Shown piece by piece: positions 18,248 through 26,673 of a stretch of 64,000 bases of DNA (position 1 is its first letter; each line of letters opens with the position of its first letter). The notes under the pieces were generated by a model. That model saw nothing but the letters and a program-made list of their open reading frames with translations. It searched no databases and was not told the DNA's origin. Source of the DNA: Alphaproteobacteria bacterium (GTDB lineage Bacteria > Pseudomonadota > Alphaproteobacteria > Rhizobiales > CAJQND01); assembly GCA_024227565.1 (NCBI GenBank), contig JAAEUE010000155.1, positions 1-64,000 of the forward strand. The letters run 5' to 3'. The position numbers and the translations under genes were made by a program.

Positions 18248-18316
18248 GAACCTTAACAGTTCCAGCGCGTCACGATGTGACATCCGTCACAGCGCGCGCT
18301 GAAACTGTTAAGGTTC
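18248..18316. repeat. Long inverted repeat enclosing a Crp site
   Basis: Arms at 18248-18270 and 18294-18316 match at 21 of 23 positions. The centre of symmetry is within two bases of the centre of the TGTGA-N6-TCACA site. On the minus strand the hairpin is followed by an A-run, not a T-run, so it is not a normal terminator for the cytochrome c' gene. A regulatory cruciform, mRNA hairpin or extended operator are all possible. Confidence 0.75.
18276..18291. promoter_or_regulatory. Perfect Crp-type binding site
   Basis: TGTGACATCCGTCACA fits the consensus TGTGA-N6-TCACA exactly. It is centred about 62 bases upstream of the ATG of the two-haem DUF4384 gene. A Crp/Fnr gene paired with an adenylate cyclase gene lies within 1 kb, which makes it the obvious regulator. 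Confidence 0.72.
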
Positions 18317-18338
18317 GGTCCCCGGTGGGCTAAGATTG

Positions 18339-18788
18339 TTAGTTTTTCTTGATTCTATAATCCTGGTGGCAGGCCTTGCAGTTTTTTGCAAGGGCACCAA
18401 AAGCTGTCTTGAAATCGCCTTCGCCAGCCTTTGCCGCTTTGACTGCGGCAGCCGAAGCTTCCTGGAATTTCGCCGTCAAAGCATCAAATCCGGCTTTGTC
18501 TTCCCAAATTTTCGGGGCCGCTTCAGTGTCTCCGCCCGTTTTGGAGCTATCAGGGAACATGGATGAGAGACCTGATGCAGATGAGTTCATCACACGCATG
18601 GCCAGTTCGGCGGCAAGGCTGTCAAACGGGATTTTCCCTTTTACCATTCCTCCGGCGACGCGCATGGCAGCACCAACATTCTTCATCATGGCCTGCCGGT
18701 TCGCGATGGGATCGCTTGCGATGCTTGCAGTGGTGCCCACCAGACTGGCAACGCAGAAGGCGGCAACTTTAATGTAAGTAGTTTTCAT
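18339..18788 (-). CDS. Cytochrome c'-family protein
   Basis: A 149-residue periplasmic four-helix cytochrome of the c' type. It has a clear signal peptide (cleavage near IASD), an N-terminal RQAMMKNVGAAM helix and the haem-binding CKACH motif near the C-terminus, followed by DYRIKKN. That placement is diagnostic of cytochrome c'/c-556. The start at 18788 has AAAGGATCG before the ATG; an upstream extension has no signal. It lies upstream of the two-haem DUF4384 gene on the same strand, with the Crp site between them. Known family roles are gas (NO) binding or electron transfer. Confidence 0.88.
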   Translation of the reverse strand: MKTTYIKVAAFCVASLVGTTASIASDPIANRQAMMKNVGAAMRVAGGMVKGKIPFDSLAAELAMRVMNSSASGLSSMFPDSSKTGGDTEAAPKIWEDKAGFDALTAKFQEASAAAVKAAKAGEGDFKTAFGALAKNCKACHQDYRIKKN

Positions 18789-19059
18789 ATCGATCCTTTG
18801 CAAAAAACGAGATTCCGGAAAGCAAATGGTAGCGATAGTTTTTCGTCCGCGCAATGAACTTTAGAGGAAAAACCGCGTAATACTATGACCGCAAATGAAA
18901 AATGCTGTAATTGTGACACAGGGCGGAAATCAGGCTTGGTTTACACCCGTTTACGCTGGGGTGTTGCTAAATGGGAACAATGTGGGTCTGATGGAACCTA
19001 GATCGCGGGGGAGACGTCTGCGTGCTCGGCCGGGGAGTGGACGAAACAGGAAAAGAGCG
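18789..19059. promoter_or_regulatory. Divergent promoter region, cytochrome c' and crp operon
   Basis: About 270 bases between divergent transcription units. A lone TGTGA half-site (ATTGTGACA) occurs near 18910, but no full Crp palindrome is seen. No coding frame is convincing apart from the short leader next to crp. Confidence 0.4.
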
Positions 19060-19089
19060 ATGAGCGTGTCAGTAGGTGGTCGAACATGA
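19060..19089 (+). CDS. Possible nine-codon leader ORF coupled to crp
   Basis: An ATG preceded by AGGAAAAGAG opens a nine-codon frame (MSVSVGGRT) whose TGA overlaps the crp start as ATGA. This would couple crp translation to the leader. It may also be chance, since the crp start has its own AGGTGG. Confidence 0.3.
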   Translation: MSVSVGGRT

Positions 19090-19793
19090 GACGGTATTCT
19101 CTTGAGGAAAAGAGCAAGCTGCTGCGTAACCACTTTCTCCTGAAAACCCTCTCCGACGAGGATCTGGAAAAGCTTGCGCGCTATTCACAGGTGCAAGAGG
19201 TGGAACCTGGCACCGTGATTTTCAGCAAGAGCGATGCGGGCGACAGCATGATGGTGATCATCGCCGGCAAAGTGGTGATCGGGTCGACGTCGGTGGCCGG
19301 CAAGGAACTGGTTCTGAACATCATCGGCGAAGGCGAAGTTCTCGGTGAAATCGCATTCATTGACGGCGAAGCGCGCACGGCAGATGCCCGTGCGCTTGAG
19401 GAAACCGTCTATCTGGTGTTGGAGCGGCGTTACTTTCAGCCCTTGCTGGACGAGCAGCCAAAGCTCGCCTCCGAACTTCTGGGTGTTCTGTGCCAACGGT
19501 TGCGCAACACCACGGACCAAATGGAAGACACGGCATTTTATGAGCTCAAAACCAGACTGGCGCGCAAACTCATGGCATTTGCCCAACATTATGGCGAGGC
19601 GTCCAATGAGCTCGACAATGTTGAACTGCCGGTCAACCAATCGGAACTGGGAGCAATGCTCAGCGCAACGCGAGAGAGTGTGAACCGTCAGTTGCGCGAG
19701 TTGGCAAACGCTGGGCTCATAGAACTCAACCAGGGCGCCATCACCATTCTTGACCGCGATGGCTTAGACGACCAGGCGCAGGAGTATTCGTGA
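19086..19793 (+). CDS. Crp/Fnr-family transcription regulator, probable cAMP receptor
   Basis: A 235-residue regulator. The cyclic-nucleotide domain spans about 15-135. Its phosphate-binding cassette reads GEIAFIDGEARTADARA, keeping the Gly-Glu and Arg-Thr features that contact cAMP in Crp. No Fnr-type Cys cluster is present. A long C-helix leads to the winged helix (about 175-225: NQSELGAMLSATRESVNRQLREL). The stop overlaps the cyclase start as GTGA, so receptor and cyclase are made together. The two TGTGA-N6-TCACA-like sites flanking this locus fit the usual recognition pattern of such a helix with Arg-Glu-Ser. cAMP binding is inferred from motif and gene pairing. Confidence 0.9.
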   Translation: MRRYSLEEKSKLLRNHFLLKTLSDEDLEKLARYSQVQEVEPGTVIFSKSDAGDSMMVIIAGKVVIGSTSVAGKELVLNIIGEGEVLGEIAFIDGEARTADARALEETVYLVLERRYFQPLLDEQPKLASELLGVLCQRLRNTTDQMEDTAFYELKTRLARKLMAFAQHYGEASNELDNVELPVNQSELGAMLSATRESVNRQLRELANAGLIELNQGAITILDRDGLDDQAQEYS

Positions 19794-21799
19794 TCTTGCA
19801 AAGTCTGAAGGCTAAAGCCGCTGGCAAGGCTCCTGAGAACGATGGCTCCCCGGGCAGCGAGCGTCTTTCATGGCGGCTCACCACGGTGCTCACGCTGGTG
19901 GCGACCGCCGCCGTGTTGGCGTTGCGCGCCCTTGGAGGTTTGGAATTTCTAGAGCTTGCGGCCTATGACCAGTTCTTGAGAATGCGTAGCGGGCACTTGG
20001 AACAACCGCCAAATGTTGCCGTTTTGGCCATAGATGATGCCGAGTTGGACAAATCAGGCTGGCCATACCCGGACAAGGATCTTTCGCGCCTCATCCAGGC
20101 AGGCCTGGATGCAGACGCTGCAGTCGTAGCCATCGACATCTATCGCGGAACGCCTGTGGCGCCGGGTTCAGAGGCATTGAACAAGGTTTTGAAAGAGACA
20201 AACAACGTGGTGGGCGTGTTCAAGTTTGGTGCGACCGATGACAAAACGGTCAAACCCCCTGCTGCCATCGTGAGCAAACTCAGGACTGGTTTCACAGACA
20301 TGTTGACCGACCGGGGCGATGCTTTCGTCAGGCGCAGTTTGCTCTATGCGGGCGATGGCAAGAGCGTCGCCACAAGTTTGGGCGCACAAACCGCGCGCAT
20401 ATGGCTGAAGGGCAAAAAGATTGTTCCACGGGCATCCCCCGACAACCGCAGACACCTGAAACTCGGTGAGGCGGTGCATGTTCCGCTCCACAAAAATTTC
20501 GGTGGCTATCGAAATATGGATGCCAAGGGCTACCAGTTTCTCTTCGACTTCCGGCGAACGCCGGCTGAAGTCCCCACGGTTAAGGCAAGCGAGTTACGGG
20601 CCGGCACCGCCGACGCCAAGAAGCTAGAAGGGCGCATTGTCTTCATCGGCGTGACCAGCCAGTCGGTCAAAGATTATTTTGCCGCCCCCGTGCGTGCCGA
20701 TGCCGCAAAGCGCCAGATCTACGGCGTTTATCTGCATGCTCTTGCAGCCGATCAGCTGGTGCGCATGGCGCTGGGACAAAGCGGCGCGGCGCAGTCTTTG
20801 CCTATGCCGCTCACCCTATTTCTCTGCGCCTTGATCGCGTTTGTCTCAGGGGCCGTTATCCGCACCAGAAACCTCTCTCAGGAACAGCTCTTGGGTGCGG
20901 TTGTGCTCGTTGTGGCGGTCTCGGGGTTGAGTTATCTGGCCTTTGTCTATGACTGGTGGGTTCCGGTTGTGCCGTTCTTGTTGTGTGGGCTCCTGTCCAT
21001 GATATTGGCGGTTGGTTTCAAGGAGATCACCGAACGGCGCAGGCGTGCCGCCCTTGCCGGATTGCTGGCCAATCAAGTTTCCCCGGCCATTGCCCGTGAG
21101 CTGTGGGACCATCGCCACATGATCCTGGATGGGGGCCGGCCCAAGCCCGTTCGCCTCACCGCAACGGTTATGTTTGTAGATTTGGAAGGTTCCACCAGCA
21201 ATGCAGACGAGCTGCCCCCAGAAGAGCTTGTTGCTTGGGTGAGCGCATTTCTCGAGGAAGCCGCCAACGCAGTCATCAGATACAACGGTGTCATTGAGAA
21301 ATTCACCGGCGACGGTCTCATGGCGGTATTTGGTATTCCGGTGCCCCGCACAACTGATGAGGAAATTGCCGATGACGTTCGGCGCGCTTGCGATTGTGCA
21401 ATCGATATTGCCGAGCGCACCGACCGGTTGAACGAGCGCGCCGCTGCCAACAATACGCCATATACAAAGTGCAGGGTTGGCATTCATACTGGCCGTTTGT
21501 CTGCCGGCAACGTGGGCACCAAGCAGCGTATGAGCTACACTGTCATTGGTCAGGCGGCCAATCTGGCGGCGCGGCTGGAAGCCTATGGGAAAGATGACCC
21601 GCTTGTGGCGCAAACCCCCTCAGGCGAGGTCATTGACTGCCGCGTACTCCTGAGCGAAGATTCTGCATCGCTGTTGAATGGACGCTATAATTTGGAACCG
21701 CTCGGAAAAGCAGATCTGCGCGGTTCCCGTGATAAGATGAAAATATACAGGCTTCCAACCAAGCCCGTCATTGAAACCCTTCAAGGAGGCTCCGAATGA
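19790..21799 (+). CDS. CHASE2-domain class III adenylate cyclase
   Basis: A 669-residue membrane cyclase. One N-terminal membrane segment (about 30-52) leads to an extracytoplasmic CHASE2 sensor (about 55-320; YDQFLRMRS, VAVLAIDD). Three membrane segments follow (about 325-410), then the catalytic domain (about 450-630). The metal ligands are in FVDLEGST and FTGDGLM. The Lys of EKFTGD and the Thr of SYTVIGQAANLAARLEA match the purine-specifying pair of adenylate rather than guanylate cyclases, and the Arg of AARLEA is kept. It starts with GTG inside the crp stop and ends overlapping the DUF928 start. It should convert an envelope signal into cAMP for the adjacent Crp. Confidence 0.92.
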   Translation: MILQSLKAKAAGKAPENDGSPGSERLSWRLTTVLTLVATAAVLALRALGGLEFLELAAYDQFLRMRSGHLEQPPNVAVLAIDDAELDKSGWPYPDKDLSRLIQAGLDADAAVVAIDIYRGTPVAPGSEALNKVLKETNNVVGVFKFGATDDKTVKPPAAIVSKLRTGFTDMLTDRGDAFVRRSLLYAGDGKSVATSLGAQTARIWLKGKKIVPRASPDNRRHLKLGEAVHVPLHKNFGGYRNMDAKGYQFLFDFRRTPAEVPTVKASELRAGTADAKKLEGRIVFIGVTSQSVKDYFAAPVRADAAKRQIYGVYLHALAADQLVRMALGQSGAAQSLPMPLTLFLCALIAFVSGAVIRTRNLSQEQLLGAVVLVVAVSGLSYLAFVYDWWVPVVPFLLCGLLSMILAVGFKEITERRRRAALAGLLANQVSPAIARELWDHRHMILDGGRPKPVRLTATVMFVDLEGSTSNADELPPEELVAWVSAFLEEAANAVIRYNGVIEKFTGDGLMAVFGIPVPRTTDEEIADDVRRACDCAIDIAERTDRLNERAAANNTPYTKCRVGIHTGRLSAGNVGTKQRMSYTVIGQAANLAARLEAYGKDDPLVAQTPSGEVIDCRVLLSEDSASLLNGRYNLEPLGKADLRGSRDKMKIYRLPTKPVIETLQGGSE

Positions 21800-22464
21800 G
21801 CATATGCAGACAGAAGAACGTTCGAGCTTGTGTCCTCGCAGTTGGCCTCTCGCTAGGCATGGCTGCGGCTCAACTGGTTTCCATGCCAAGCTCATCGCTT
21901 GCCCAAAGCACGAATGAGGAGGTTGACGTTGTCTTTGTGCCGCCTGTCGATGGCGCGCCGGCGGAGCGGATCGGCGCAGGCACCCGCGGCTCCGGGTCTC
22001 CAAGCGATCGTCTAAAGTTGATCGTCCCGCAGGGCGGTGCGCTCAGTTCCTCAACTTCGCCGGTGCTTTATTGGTGGATAGCCGCGCCCTACAAAGGCAA
22101 GCTGCAGCTCAGCCTTACCCGGGATGGAACCGACGCTCCGTTGCTCGATGCGGTTGAAGACGTTTCCTTGAAGGCAGGCCTGAACACGCTCAGCCTGGGC
22201 GATTTTGGTGTGCGGCTGCAGGCGGGCGACATTTACCGCTGGAGCATTTCACTTGCGGGCGGGGATCTCAATGAATCAGCCTTCAGCTATGTTGAGTTTC
22301 GTAAAACCGACGTTGCCTCTGGTGGCAACCCGGCAAAAAACGCCAAAGCCCTGGCGGGAGCAGGCATCTGGTACGACGCCTTCGCCCTGGTTGCGGCGAA
22401 CGAAAAATTAAGCGGAGCCCGCGATGCCATGTTGGGCCAAGTTGGCATTAAACTGACCAACTAG
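21796..22464 (+). CDS. DUF928 family exported protein
   Basis: A 222-residue protein with a signal peptide (to about residue 37) and a DUF928 domain: RIGAGTRGSG, LKLIVPQGGALSSSTSPVLYWWI, LQAGDIYRWSISL and a final GIWYDAFALVAAN. DUF928 is best known from cyanobacteria, where, from memory, it recurs beside CHASE2 and CHAT/caspase-type proteins; here it sits beside CHASE2 and caspases. It overlaps the cyclase stop by four bases and ends inside the CTAG of the two-hairpin repeat. A periplasmic partner or ligand of the CHASE2 sensor is a reasonable inference. Confidence 0.82.
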   Translation: MSICRQKNVRACVLAVGLSLGMAAAQLVSMPSSSLAQSTNEEVDVVFVPPVDGAPAERIGAGTRGSGSPSDRLKLIVPQGGALSSSTSPVLYWWIAAPYKGKLQLSLTRDGTDAPLLDAVEDVSLKAGLNTLSLGDFGVRLQAGDIYRWSISLAGGDLNESAFSYVEFRKTDVASGGNPAKNAKALAGAGIWYDAFALVAANEKLSGARDAMLGQVGIKLTN

Positions 22465-22567
22465 AGCTTATTCCGCTCAGGTTGAGCGGAATAAGCTCCA
22501 GATTATCGTTACGAACGAGCAACTTATCTCCGACGAGACGTAACCCTCTGATCGGAGGTTGCTCTAG
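22461..22567 (+). repeat. Two-hairpin dispersed repeat, copy 1
   Basis: About 107 bases bounded by CTAG at each end. The first hairpin (22464-22498) has a perfect 16-base stem and three-base loop. The second (22517-22564) has GAGCAAC/GTTGCTC outer arms. The inverted copy at 56441-56548 shares most of the sequence. It sits between convergent DUF928 and caspase genes and supplies the DUF928 stop codon, and could act as a two-way terminator. The CTAGAGC end resembles small palindromic repeats of Rhizobiales. Confidence 0.85.
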
Positions 22568-22579
22568 GGCATGTGTGGC

Positions 22580-24094
22580 TTATTTGACGATTTCATACTC
22601 TAGCGCACCCAAAGACCAACGGACGGCGCGGTTCTTCTTGTCCTTGCGGTGAACTGCCAAGAGATTGGAGGCGAGGTCGGTGACGAACTCCTCTGAATTG
22701 GGCACCACCGCTATCGCACGGTTGGCCGCGAGCAGTTGGTCAAGAGGCACTTTGTCTTCGGTCACGATGGCCAAAAGCTTGCCCCGGCCAAGCGGCTTGC
22801 CGGCTGCAAACGCGAACCCATAATAGTCATCCGGAATGGTGATCTTGCGGCCCGGCACGATCTCATGGTCACGCCCGTTCTGCAACATGATATCGTTCGG
22901 AATGAGCTGAGTAACTTCGCCGTTTGCGTTGACATCCAGGAGAATGAGTGAACCGGGTCTCTTCGCGGTCACCGATATTCTGAATTCCTGGCCAAGGTGC
23001 AGAGTGCCGCCCGGTGACAGTTCAATGTGCACATCCGCATCATTCGATTGAACAAGAACTTCGGCGACAGCTTCAGCGGCGCCGGCTTCAGGTTTGCTGG
23101 GCGGCTTTTCTGCGGTCTCAGTTGTCGTCTCCTCGCTGCCACCAGACGCCGGCTCGGCGGCAACCGGAACAATCGCCCGGGACAGCGCGCTTGGGTGAGA
23201 TTCCAATGTGGGTGTAAATCCAAGCTGGCTGCAGCGCGGGTTGGTCTTGCAATATTCTGCGGCTTCAATGCGCAGATAGGCGATCAGTTCGGCGTGGGTC
23301 ACGGTGCCGTTCTTGTTCTTGTCGGCCAGCTTCTTGCCAACCCCGTTGATGAAATTGCGGGTGAACACGCCGCCACCCAGCGTGTCCCAGGAAAACTGGT
23401 TGGCTGAGGCTGCAGACCAAATCTTCAACTTGCTGGCAGACTGCAGAAAACTTGCCTCGCCCCGGTGCGCGCGAACCTGATCAGAGGTTGGCGCGGCACC
23501 TCTTGTGCTCAAATCTGGAATGAAGGTTCTTGCTTGATCTTCGGATGTACCGGCGTCCTGTTCGGCCACGCCGCGTGAAATCGTGCCGGAATGACAGGAA
23601 TCGATGATCACGGTCAGGTCCCGGTCGGACATCTGGGTCAGAATGGCGCCGAACTCGTCGTCGGTGATCTGGTTGCCGCCCTCTTTCGTGGTGTCGATCG
23701 GCGACAGGGTTTCGTCCAAGCCGTCCTTTTCATCACTGTTGTTGTCCGGCAGCTGACTGCCATGGCCGGAGTAGTAGATGAACACCTTGTCGCCCGCCTT
23801 GGTGGAGCGGATCAGCCAGTTGTTCATGGTGCGCAGCAGGTTCTTGCGCGTTGCCTGGCTGTCTTTGAGAACCGCGATTTCATCGGTCCGGTAGCCCATA
23901 TGATCCTTCAGGAACTTCTCCATCCGGACCAGATCGCGCGGCGGCCCCACCAGAGGGCGAATATTCTGATAGGCACCAATGCCGATAAGCAGCGCTTTTT
24001 GACTGGCCTCAGCCGGAGACGGCAGTGCACTGCATGCGGCAACGGCCCCGGCAACGAGACTTAGGGCGAGGGTATATGATCGGCGAAACTGCAT
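22580..24094 (-). CDS. Exported caspase-like protease (peptidase C14) with EF-hand and DUF4384
   Basis: A 504-residue metacaspase-type protein. The N-terminus has a hydrophobic segment with a possible lipobox (VAAC, Cys21). The caspase domain (about 32-250) holds the dyad His111 (YYSGHGSQ) and Cys167 (DSCHSGT). DEKDGLDETLSPID matches the acidic S1-pocket region of metacaspases, predicting Arg/Lys specificity. A canonical 12-residue EF-hand loop (DKNKNGTVTHAE, 258-269) follows. The C-terminus (about 350-450) is DUF4384-like (SLILLDVNANGEVTQLIPND). It follows the other caspase gene by 14 bases. Ca2+ control and periplasmic action are inferences. Confidence 0.9.
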   Translation of the reverse strand: MQFRRSYTLALSLVAGAVAACSALPSPAEASQKALLIGIGAYQNIRPLVGPPRDLVRMEKFLKDHMGYRTDEIAVLKDSQATRKNLLRTMNNWLIRSTKAGDKVFIYYSGHGSQLPDNNSDEKDGLDETLSPIDTTKEGGNQITDDEFGAILTQMSDRDLTVIIDSCHSGTISRGVAEQDAGTSEDQARTFIPDLSTRGAAPTSDQVRAHRGEASFLQSASKLKIWSAASANQFSWDTLGGGVFTRNFINGVGKKLADKNKNGTVTHAELIAYLRIEAAEYCKTNPRCSQLGFTPTLESHPSALSRAIVPVAAEPASGGSEETTTETAEKPPSKPEAGAAEAVAEVLVQSNDADVHIELSPGGTLHLGQEFRISVTAKRPGSLILLDVNANGEVTQLIPNDIMLQNGRDHEIVPGRKITIPDDYYGFAFAAGKPLGRGKLLAIVTEDKVPLDQLLAANRAIAVVPNSEEFVTDLASNLLAVHRKDKKNRAVRWSLGALEYEIVK

Positions 24095-24108
24095 GCGATT
24101 GTGTCCTG

Positions 24109-25677
24109 TTAGTTCGCTGTAAATATCCCGGTGTAGCCAAGTTGAAACGTTTTACCGTCTAAGGCTTGCCGCAACAGCAGGCGCAGTTTTCCGGCAGCCT
24201 TGCGCCCATCCAGTTTTTTCAGAGCTTTGATCAGCTGGGCATTCTGTTCGTTGGCGGCGATTGCCACCAGATGATCGGCACCAAAGGGCGCGACCACTTT
24301 CAGCGGAAAGCGAAGCGGCTGGCCCTGCTTGAGGATGCCATGGTAGCGCGGGTCAGGGTCCTGGGGAGCAGGCAGGATGAACTGCACGGTGCCGTCAACC
24401 GCCAGGTTGAACGCGGTCAACTTGGGATGATTGTGCCCGCCAAGCTGGATCGCGATCTGTTCGCCCGACCGGTGCAATTTGTCATTGGGCTCTACGCGCA
24501 CCGACAATGGATTGGTTTCGGCCAGCTGAGCCAGATCGCGCAGCAGCAGCCACTTGTCGACAATCGCTTGGGCGTTGGCCGCGCTTGCTTTGGCACCAAG
24601 ATGGGCGATCACATCGCCATTGCTTGTCAACACATCGCCGCTGGCATAGTCCCAAATCAGATCAGCATTTTCGGTGGCCGCAAGGGTAACGTTTGTCAGT
24701 TCTCCGCCCAAGCCGTTGTTTGCAGGCGGATTGACGATGCTCAGAGTTGCCGGCCGGTCGAATTCGTCCGGCTCAGCCTTGCCCACGTTCAGGGTAATCT
24801 CGGCAGGCTTGCCGCGGGGTGTCATTTGCGGATGCTGCCGGCCAGAAGAGCGGGTGCGAACCGATTCGGTAACGTACCGGGCCAGCTCAGCTGTGTTCAC
24901 CTTGCCGTTCTTGTCGATGTCTGCGTTGCCCCGCAGAGCACGCGCGAAGCTCCACGACAAAGCGCCTCGAGGTTTCTGATCAATCTTGATTTCCTGCACC
25001 ACCTGGTCATCGCGCACGGCGCCGAAATAGACGATGTTGTCCAGGTCTTCCGGGTTCAACGCCGCCGTTGCCTCAGTTGGTTTGGGCAATGGATCATCGA
25101 CGATCGCGCCGTAACCGCCCAGGCGGGTGCGCAACACACCCGAGCGGCTGTCGAAGCCGCGGGTCATGGTTCCTGAATGGCAGGAATCTGCCAGAAAAAT
25201 GATCTTCAAATGGCGCGCCTTGGCGAACAACAGGTTGATCTCATCGTCGAGGATGCGCTCACCATTGCCGGGCCGGATGTTTTGAAAACCGGCGAGCTGG
25301 AATGTTTCATCCAGGCGGTCGGTCTCGCTGCCCACCACGCGTTCAGGTTCTTGACCGCCATGGCCGGCATAGGAAAAGACGATCGTGTCGCCCGGTGCCG
25401 CTTCTTCGGTGAGGTCGCGCCAGCTCTGCAGAATTTTTGCCCGTGTGGCCTCGCCGTCCAGCAGCAGGATAACCTTCTTGGCACCCATGGTGCGCAGGGC
25501 ACTGTCGATATCGCGGGCATCGTTCACTGCCCCGGCAAGCGAGGGCAGGTGTTGGTATTTATCAATCCCAACCACAAGGCCATAGACCTCGGCGCGCGCG
25601 CCAGTGGCCGCGAAAAGACAAAAAGAAAGGGCTAGGAGGAGGGTACGCGCGGCAACCGTACTTACAAAAGCTCTCAT
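24109..25677 (-). CDS. Second exported caspase-like protease with EF-hand and DUF4384-like region
   Basis: A 522-residue metacaspase-type protein with a cleavable signal peptide (ATGARA-E, about 30). The caspase domain has His106 (SYAGHGGQ) and Cys166 (DSCHSGT), so the dyad is intact. SETDRLDETFQLAG stands at the S1-pocket region. A canonical EF-hand loop, DIDKNGKVNTAE, spans 253-264. The C-terminal region (about 390-490; LTAFNLAVDGTVQFILPA) is DUF4384-like. Its start overlaps the OmpA-family gene stop as ATGA, and the other caspase follows. Sequence identity to that caspase is modest, so they are old paralogues, possibly an activation pair or with different substrates. Confidence 0.9.
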   Translation of the reverse strand: MRAFVSTVAARTLLLALSFCLFAATGARAEVYGLVVGIDKYQHLPSLAGAVNDARDIDSALRTMGAKKVILLLDGEATRAKILQSWRDLTEEAAPGDTIVFSYAGHGGQEPERVVGSETDRLDETFQLAGFQNIRPGNGERILDDEINLLFAKARHLKIIFLADSCHSGTMTRGFDSRSGVLRTRLGGYGAIVDDPLPKPTEATAALNPEDLDNIVYFGAVRDDQVVQEIKIDQKPRGALSWSFARALRGNADIDKNGKVNTAELARYVTESVRTRSSGRQHPQMTPRGKPAEITLNVGKAEPDEFDRPATLSIVNPPANNGLGGELTNVTLAATENADLIWDYASGDVLTSNGDVIAHLGAKASAANAQAIVDKWLLLRDLAQLAETNPLSVRVEPNDKLHRSGEQIAIQLGGHNHPKLTAFNLAVDGTVQFILPAPQDPDPRYHGILKQGQPLRFPLKVVAPFGADHLVAIAANEQNAQLIKALKKLDGRKAAGKLRLLLRQALDGKTFQLGYTGIFTAN

Positions 25678-26591
25678 CGCAACAACTCTACCCGGCGGCT
25701 CATCTGATGGAGCTCTTCAACCGAATATTTCTCCGGATTGGTAGGCTCGAAAGGCTGGCGTTCCCCATGGCCAATGATCTTGATATCGGCAGCATACTCT
25801 GCAGCGCTCAAGAATTCTTTGACCCTCTCTGCCCGCCTGATTGAAAGCTCATGATTTGCGGCATCCGATCCCACAGGGTCGGTGTGGCCCGCCAAAGTGA
25901 TGGACGGGGCGCCTTGTGCCTTGAGGTAGGAGAGCAGATCCTGTGCAGCCGCAGTGCCCTTCTCGGTAAAATCGGCACTGCCGAATTCAAATGTGATGGG
26001 CACGGCCACTTTTTTGATTACGACACCTCGGATGGACGGCGCCCCAAGACCTGTGGGGGCGCCGCGGGTGCGCGGCACGGCAACATAATTCTGTGACAAC
26101 AGGCGCGCTGTTTCCGCCTTGCCAACAATCATCTTGATTGTGGCGGCTGAAGGGGCCTTCTTCGTCAGAGTTGCATCATCGATCGCGTCCAGCGCCTGCT
26201 GATAGCGCTTCGTGGCTTCTTCGCGGTTGAGCCTGTCATCAGAAATATCACCGAGCGTGGCAAGAACTTGCCAATGGCGGTAATAGTGCAGGCTGTCGAT
26301 CAGATCGATTTCCAGCTCTTCCAATTTGCGGCCCTGTTTCAGCGCGGCTTCAACTTTCGCGGTGATGGCGACGGAAACCTTGCGGCCCAGTGCGCGCTTG
26401 AAGTCTGCGTCACAATCAGCCCGCGCCTCTGCCTTGGCAAAAAGCGCTTTTAGCGTTTCCACATCTTGGTTGGCTTGATTGGTTTGTTCGAAAAGCTGTG
26501 TGCACGTTATAGCACTTTGCGCGGACGTAACTGCGCCACAAAGGATGAAAGCCGCGGTGGCCAAGCTTAGTGATGTTTTTCCTAAGACCAT
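25674..26591 (-). CDS. OmpA-family peptidoglycan-associated protein
   Basis: A 305-residue exported protein. A signal peptide is followed by a helical region (about 30-180) with tetratricopeptide-like character and a C-terminal OmpA domain (about 195-305). TFEFGSADFTEKG, LAGHTDPVGSDAANHELSIRRAERVKEFL and IIGHGERQP are the peptidoglycan-binding signature, with the Asp and Arg contacts present. It is the first gene of the OmpA-caspase-caspase operon, coupled by ATGA to the caspase. A Crp-like site lies about 90 bases before its start. It may tether or present the caspases at the cell wall; this is inferred from operon order. Confidence 0.88.
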   Translation of the reverse strand: MVLGKTSLSLATAAFILCGAVTSAQSAITCTQLFEQTNQANQDVETLKALFAKAEARADCDADFKRALGRKVSVAITAKVEAALKQGRKLEELEIDLIDSLHYYRHWQVLATLGDISDDRLNREEATKRYQQALDAIDDATLTKKAPSAATIKMIVGKAETARLLSQNYVAVPRTRGAPTGLGAPSIRGVVIKKVAVPITFEFGSADFTEKGTAAAQDLLSYLKAQGAPSITLAGHTDPVGSDAANHELSIRRAERVKEFLSAAEYAADIKIIGHGERQPFEPTNPEKYSVEELHQMSRRVELLR

Positions 26592-26673
26592 GTCTGAGCC
26601 TAGTTTTTTTGTTCTTCGGTTGCGATGTCACCATACAATAGGTCTGACTGTAGGAGAATGAAAAGATCTTTGC

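Noticed and set aside
18248-18316. Inverted repeat read as a simple terminator of the cytochrome c' gene
   Set aside because: The minus-strand hairpin is followed by an A-run rather than a T-run, and the centre is a perfect Crp site, so a regulatory role fits better.
18905-18925. Crp site upstream of crp for autoregulation
   Set aside because: Only one TGTGA half-site is present; the other half does not match.
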